A stretch of 6,834 nucleotides of DNA from JAEUMW01 sp039807745. Lineage in GTDB: Bacteria > Pseudomonadota > Gammaproteobacteria > Burkholderiales > JAEUMW01. Location of the stretch: positions 1-6,834 of the forward strand of contig JBDHRV010000167.1 of assembly GCA_039807745.1 (NCBI GenBank), given 5' to 3'. The notes under the pieces were generated by a model that searched no databases, was not told where the DNA came from, and saw only the letters and a program-made list of their open reading frames with translations. This document shows, in pieces, positions 5,393 through 6,834 of the stretch; position 1 is the stretch's first letter, and each line of letters starts with the position of its first letter. The translations under genes and the position numbers were made by a program.

Positions 5393-6730
5393 TCATAGGC
5401 CATAGGCGGTCCGGACCAACGTGAGCGGATGCGCGAGTTCGGCCTGCGTGAGACCGCCCTCGTGAGTACCCTGTTCGATGTGCCGCCCGCCGAGCTGGCA
5501 ATCGGAGCTGATGAAATCGGGCTTCGCCGCCCCCGCCATCGCCTTGAACACCGGCTTGCCGATCTTCATCGCCATCGCATGAAATTCCTTCTTGGTGCCC
5601 CAGGCGCCGGAGTGCCCCGAACAGCGCTCGACGGTCGTGACGGTCGTGTCCGGGATGAGCTTCAGCAGCTCTTCGGTCTTCTTGCCGATGTTCTGCACCC
5701 GCAGATGACAGGCAACCTGGTACGACACGCGCCCCAGAGGCCGCTTGAAGTCGGTCTTGAGCAGCCCGTCCTTGTGGCGTGCAACCAGGTACTCGAAAGG
5801 ATCGAACATCGCCTCGCGCACGAGCTGCACATCGGCATCGTCCCTGAACATGAGCGGCAGCTCCTGCTTGAACATGAGGGTACAGGAGGGGATCGGCGTC
5901 ATGATGGCGTAGCCCTCCCGCGCGAGTTTCGCCATGTGCGGGATGTTGTGATTCTTGCGCTTCTCGATCTCATCGAGCTCGCCGTTCTCCATCTGCGGCA
6001 TGCCGCAGCACTTCTCCTCGATCAGTACGTACGGGATCTCGTTGTGGTCGAGGATGCGCAACAGATCGAGCCCGAAACCAGGCTCGTTGTAGCGCGCATA
6101 ACAGGTGTAGAACACGGCCACCTTGCCGGGGGTGCGCTCGCCGTCGCGCACCGGATGATCCTTGCTGTCGGCAGCAAGCGAGGTCAGACGCTTGGTCGCA
6201 AACTCGGGAATCCAGGCCTTCCGATCCACGCCGAGCGCTTTCTCCATCACGCCCCGGACCGACGCCTTGCGGTTCAGGGCGTTGACGGTCGGCGTGACCA
6301 CGGGGATGCCCGCGAGCTGGCCGACGAGGTCGGTATTGTTCAGCATCTTGTCGCGCCAGCGCGTTTTTCCGTTGCGGTTCTTCACCGCCTTCGCGCGCAG
6401 CATGAGGTGCGGGAAATCGAGGTTCCACGGGTGCGGCGGTACGTATGGGCACTTCGTCATGAAGCACATGTCGCACAGGTAGCATTGGTCGACCACATCC
6501 CAGAAGGACTGCTTGTCGACGGCGTCCAGCTCGCCGGACTCGCCGTTGTCGATGAGGTCGAAGAGCGTGGGGAACGAGCCGCACAGACTCACGCAGCGAC
6601 GACAGCCGTGGCAGATGTCGAAGACGCGTTCGAGCTCCTTGAAGAGGCTTTCTTCCTGGAAGAACTCGGGGTTCTTCCAATCGATGGGATGTCTCTTGGG
6701 CGCTTCCAGGCTTCCTTCGCGGACAGTCAT
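5393..6730 (-). CDS. Fe-S protein with two 4Fe-4S-type clusters and two CCG modules (heterodisulfide reductase/GlpC-like)
   Basis: Predicted cytosolic electron-transfer protein of the GlpC/HdrD superfamily; 445 residues. Two N-terminal cysteine groups look like 4Fe-4S sites. The first is C40-x2-C43-x2-C46-x3-C50, followed by Gly rather than the ferredoxin Pro. The second is C83-x2-C86-x2-C89-x4-C94-Pro, with one extra residue in the last gap. Two CCG-type modules follow. Module one has C210, C241-C242-G-M-P and C283. Module two has C341, C370-S-G-H-S-G and C411, with Ser in place of the second Cys of the CCG pair. No flavin-binding, membrane or export signal is visible, so partner proteins must supply electrons. 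ATG 6730 has AAGGA 5 nt upstream. An upstream TTG (6772) lies inside a terminator and is rejected. It is followed by the DUF3501 gene. The substrate is unknown; glycerol-3-phosphate, lactate or heterodisulfide functions are not supported by the neighbours. Confidence 0.88.
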   Translation of the reverse strand: MTVREGSLEAPKRHPIDWKNPEFFQEESLFKELERVFDICHGCRRCVSLCGSFPTLFDLIDNGESGELDAVDKQSFWDVVDQCYLCDMCFMTKCPYVPPHPWNLDFPHLMLRAKAVKNRNGKTRWRDKMLNNTDLVGQLAGIPVVTPTVNALNRKASVRGVMEKALGVDRKAWIPEFATKRLTSLAADSKDHPVRDGERTPGKVAVFYTCYARYNEPGFGLDLLRILDHNEIPYVLIEEKCCGMPQMENGELDEIEKRKNHNIPHMAKLAREGYAIMTPIPSCTLMFKQELPLMFRDDADVQLVREAMFDPFEYLVARHKDGLLKTDFKRPLGRVSYQVACHLRVQNIGKKTEELLKLIPDTTVTTVERCSGHSGAWGTKKEFHAMAMKIGKPVFKAMAGAAKPDFISSDCQLGGRHIEQGTHEGGLTQAELAHPLTLVRTAYGL

Positions 6731-6735
6731 CCTGG

Positions 6736-6740
6736 TCCTT
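6736..6740 (-). promoter_or_regulatory. ribosome binding site of the Fe-S protein gene
   Basis: AAGGA on the minus strand lies 5 nt before ATG 6730. It fixes the start at 6730 and excludes the 14-codon longer frame from 6772. No convincing -35/-10 pair was found between this site and the terminator at 6764-6796, so the gene may depend on read-through or a divergent promoter type. Confidence 0.7.
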
Positions 6741-6763
6741 GTCGATGGGGTGAGGGTGTGGCG

Positions 6764-6796
6764 AAAAAACACCGCGCGCCCTGCGGCGCGCGGTGT
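6764..6796 (-). terminator. strong intrinsic terminator of an upstream minus-strand gene
   Basis: On the minus strand GGCGCGCGGTGT's complement arm ACACCGCGCGCC (6796-6785) pairs perfectly over 12 bp with 6780-6769 around a 4-nt loop (6784-6781), and six T follow (6769-6764). It should end transcription coming from beyond the right edge, just before the Fe-S gene leader. Its presence shows that another minus-strand gene ends immediately upstream. Confidence 0.88.
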
Positions 6797-6815
6797 CGGG
6801 ACTGCGGCGCGACTC

Positions 6816-6834
6816 TCAGTCAGCGAGGTTGTCG
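6816..6834 (-). other. possible 3' end of an upstream minus-strand gene
   Basis: The terminator at 6764-6796 implies a gene ending just upstream. Two minus-strand frames reach the window edge open and then stop: one ends D-N-L-A-D with TGA at 6818-6816, the other R-Q-P-R with TGA at 6822-6820. Too little is present to choose a frame or identify the product. Family context (Fe-S/CCG plus DUF3501 clusters) suggests rubrerythrin as one candidate, purely as inference. Confidence 0.3.

Noticed and set aside
5344..5403. Upstream ATG 5403 of the DUF3501 gene, overlapping the Fe-S gene by 11 nt
   Set aside because: No ribosome binding site precedes it and the added 20 residues do not resemble the family start; kept only as an alternative.
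6731..6772. Longer start of the Fe-S protein at TTG 6772
   Set aside because: That codon lies inside the terminator stem, has no ribosome binding site, and the extra 14 residues look random; ATG 6730 has AAGGA at good spacing.
1..6834. CRISPR arrays, insertion sequences, phage genes, attachment duplication at the tRNA
   Set aside because: No regularly spaced direct repeats, transposase or integrase frames or terminal inverted repeats were seen; a direct repeat of the tRNA 3' end cannot be tested because that end lies outside the window.

Overview
This window looks like a chromosomal housekeeping region of a high-GC proteobacterium, most probably a betaproteobacterium. Three things point there: the gene order ispB <- / -> rplU-rpmA-obgE-proB, the protein sequences themselves, and a CNP1-like family protein just after proB. 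The CNP1-like neighbour is the most beta-specific of these. The taxonomic call comes from recalled synteny and family knowledge, not from a search.

Left part (1-1266). The minus strand carries a tRNA-Pro(CGG) gene cut by the window edge and, upstream of it, ispB (polyprenyl diphosphate synthase, quinone side chain). An intrinsic-terminator-like hairpin separates them. The 150-170 bp between ispB and rplU hold two divergent sigma70-type promoters, both with 17-bp spacers. The ispB promoter lies so close to the gene that its mRNA leader would be very short.

Centre (1267-4153, plus strand). rplU (L21) and rpmA (L27) form a compact ribosomal protein unit closed by a strong hairpin-plus-U-tract terminator. 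obgE, a ribosome-assembly GTPase, begins only 25 nt after that terminator and has no visible Shine-Dalgarno sequence. proB (glutamate 5-kinase with PUA domain) follows 24 nt later. Three of these four genes concern the large ribosomal subunit; proB supplies the first step of proline synthesis.

Right part (4187-6834, minus strand, convergent with proB). This is the less described part. A tightly packed run reads: 445-aa Fe-S protein with two N-terminal 4Fe-4S-type cysteine clusters and two CCG-type (heterodisulfide reductase/GlpC-like) modules, then a DUF3501 protein, then a CNP1-like putative lipoprotein. A strong minus-strand terminator sits just upstream of the Fe-S gene and marks the end of another minus-strand gene, of which only the last few codons could lie inside the window. 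In related genomes, Fe-S/CCG and DUF3501 genes are, as I recall, often found beside a rubrerythrin gene; that gene would lie outside this window and cannot be seen.

No mobile element, CRISPR array, phage gene or gap over 300 bases without a gene was found. The main candidate for new biology is the Fe-S/CCG-DUF3501 pair.
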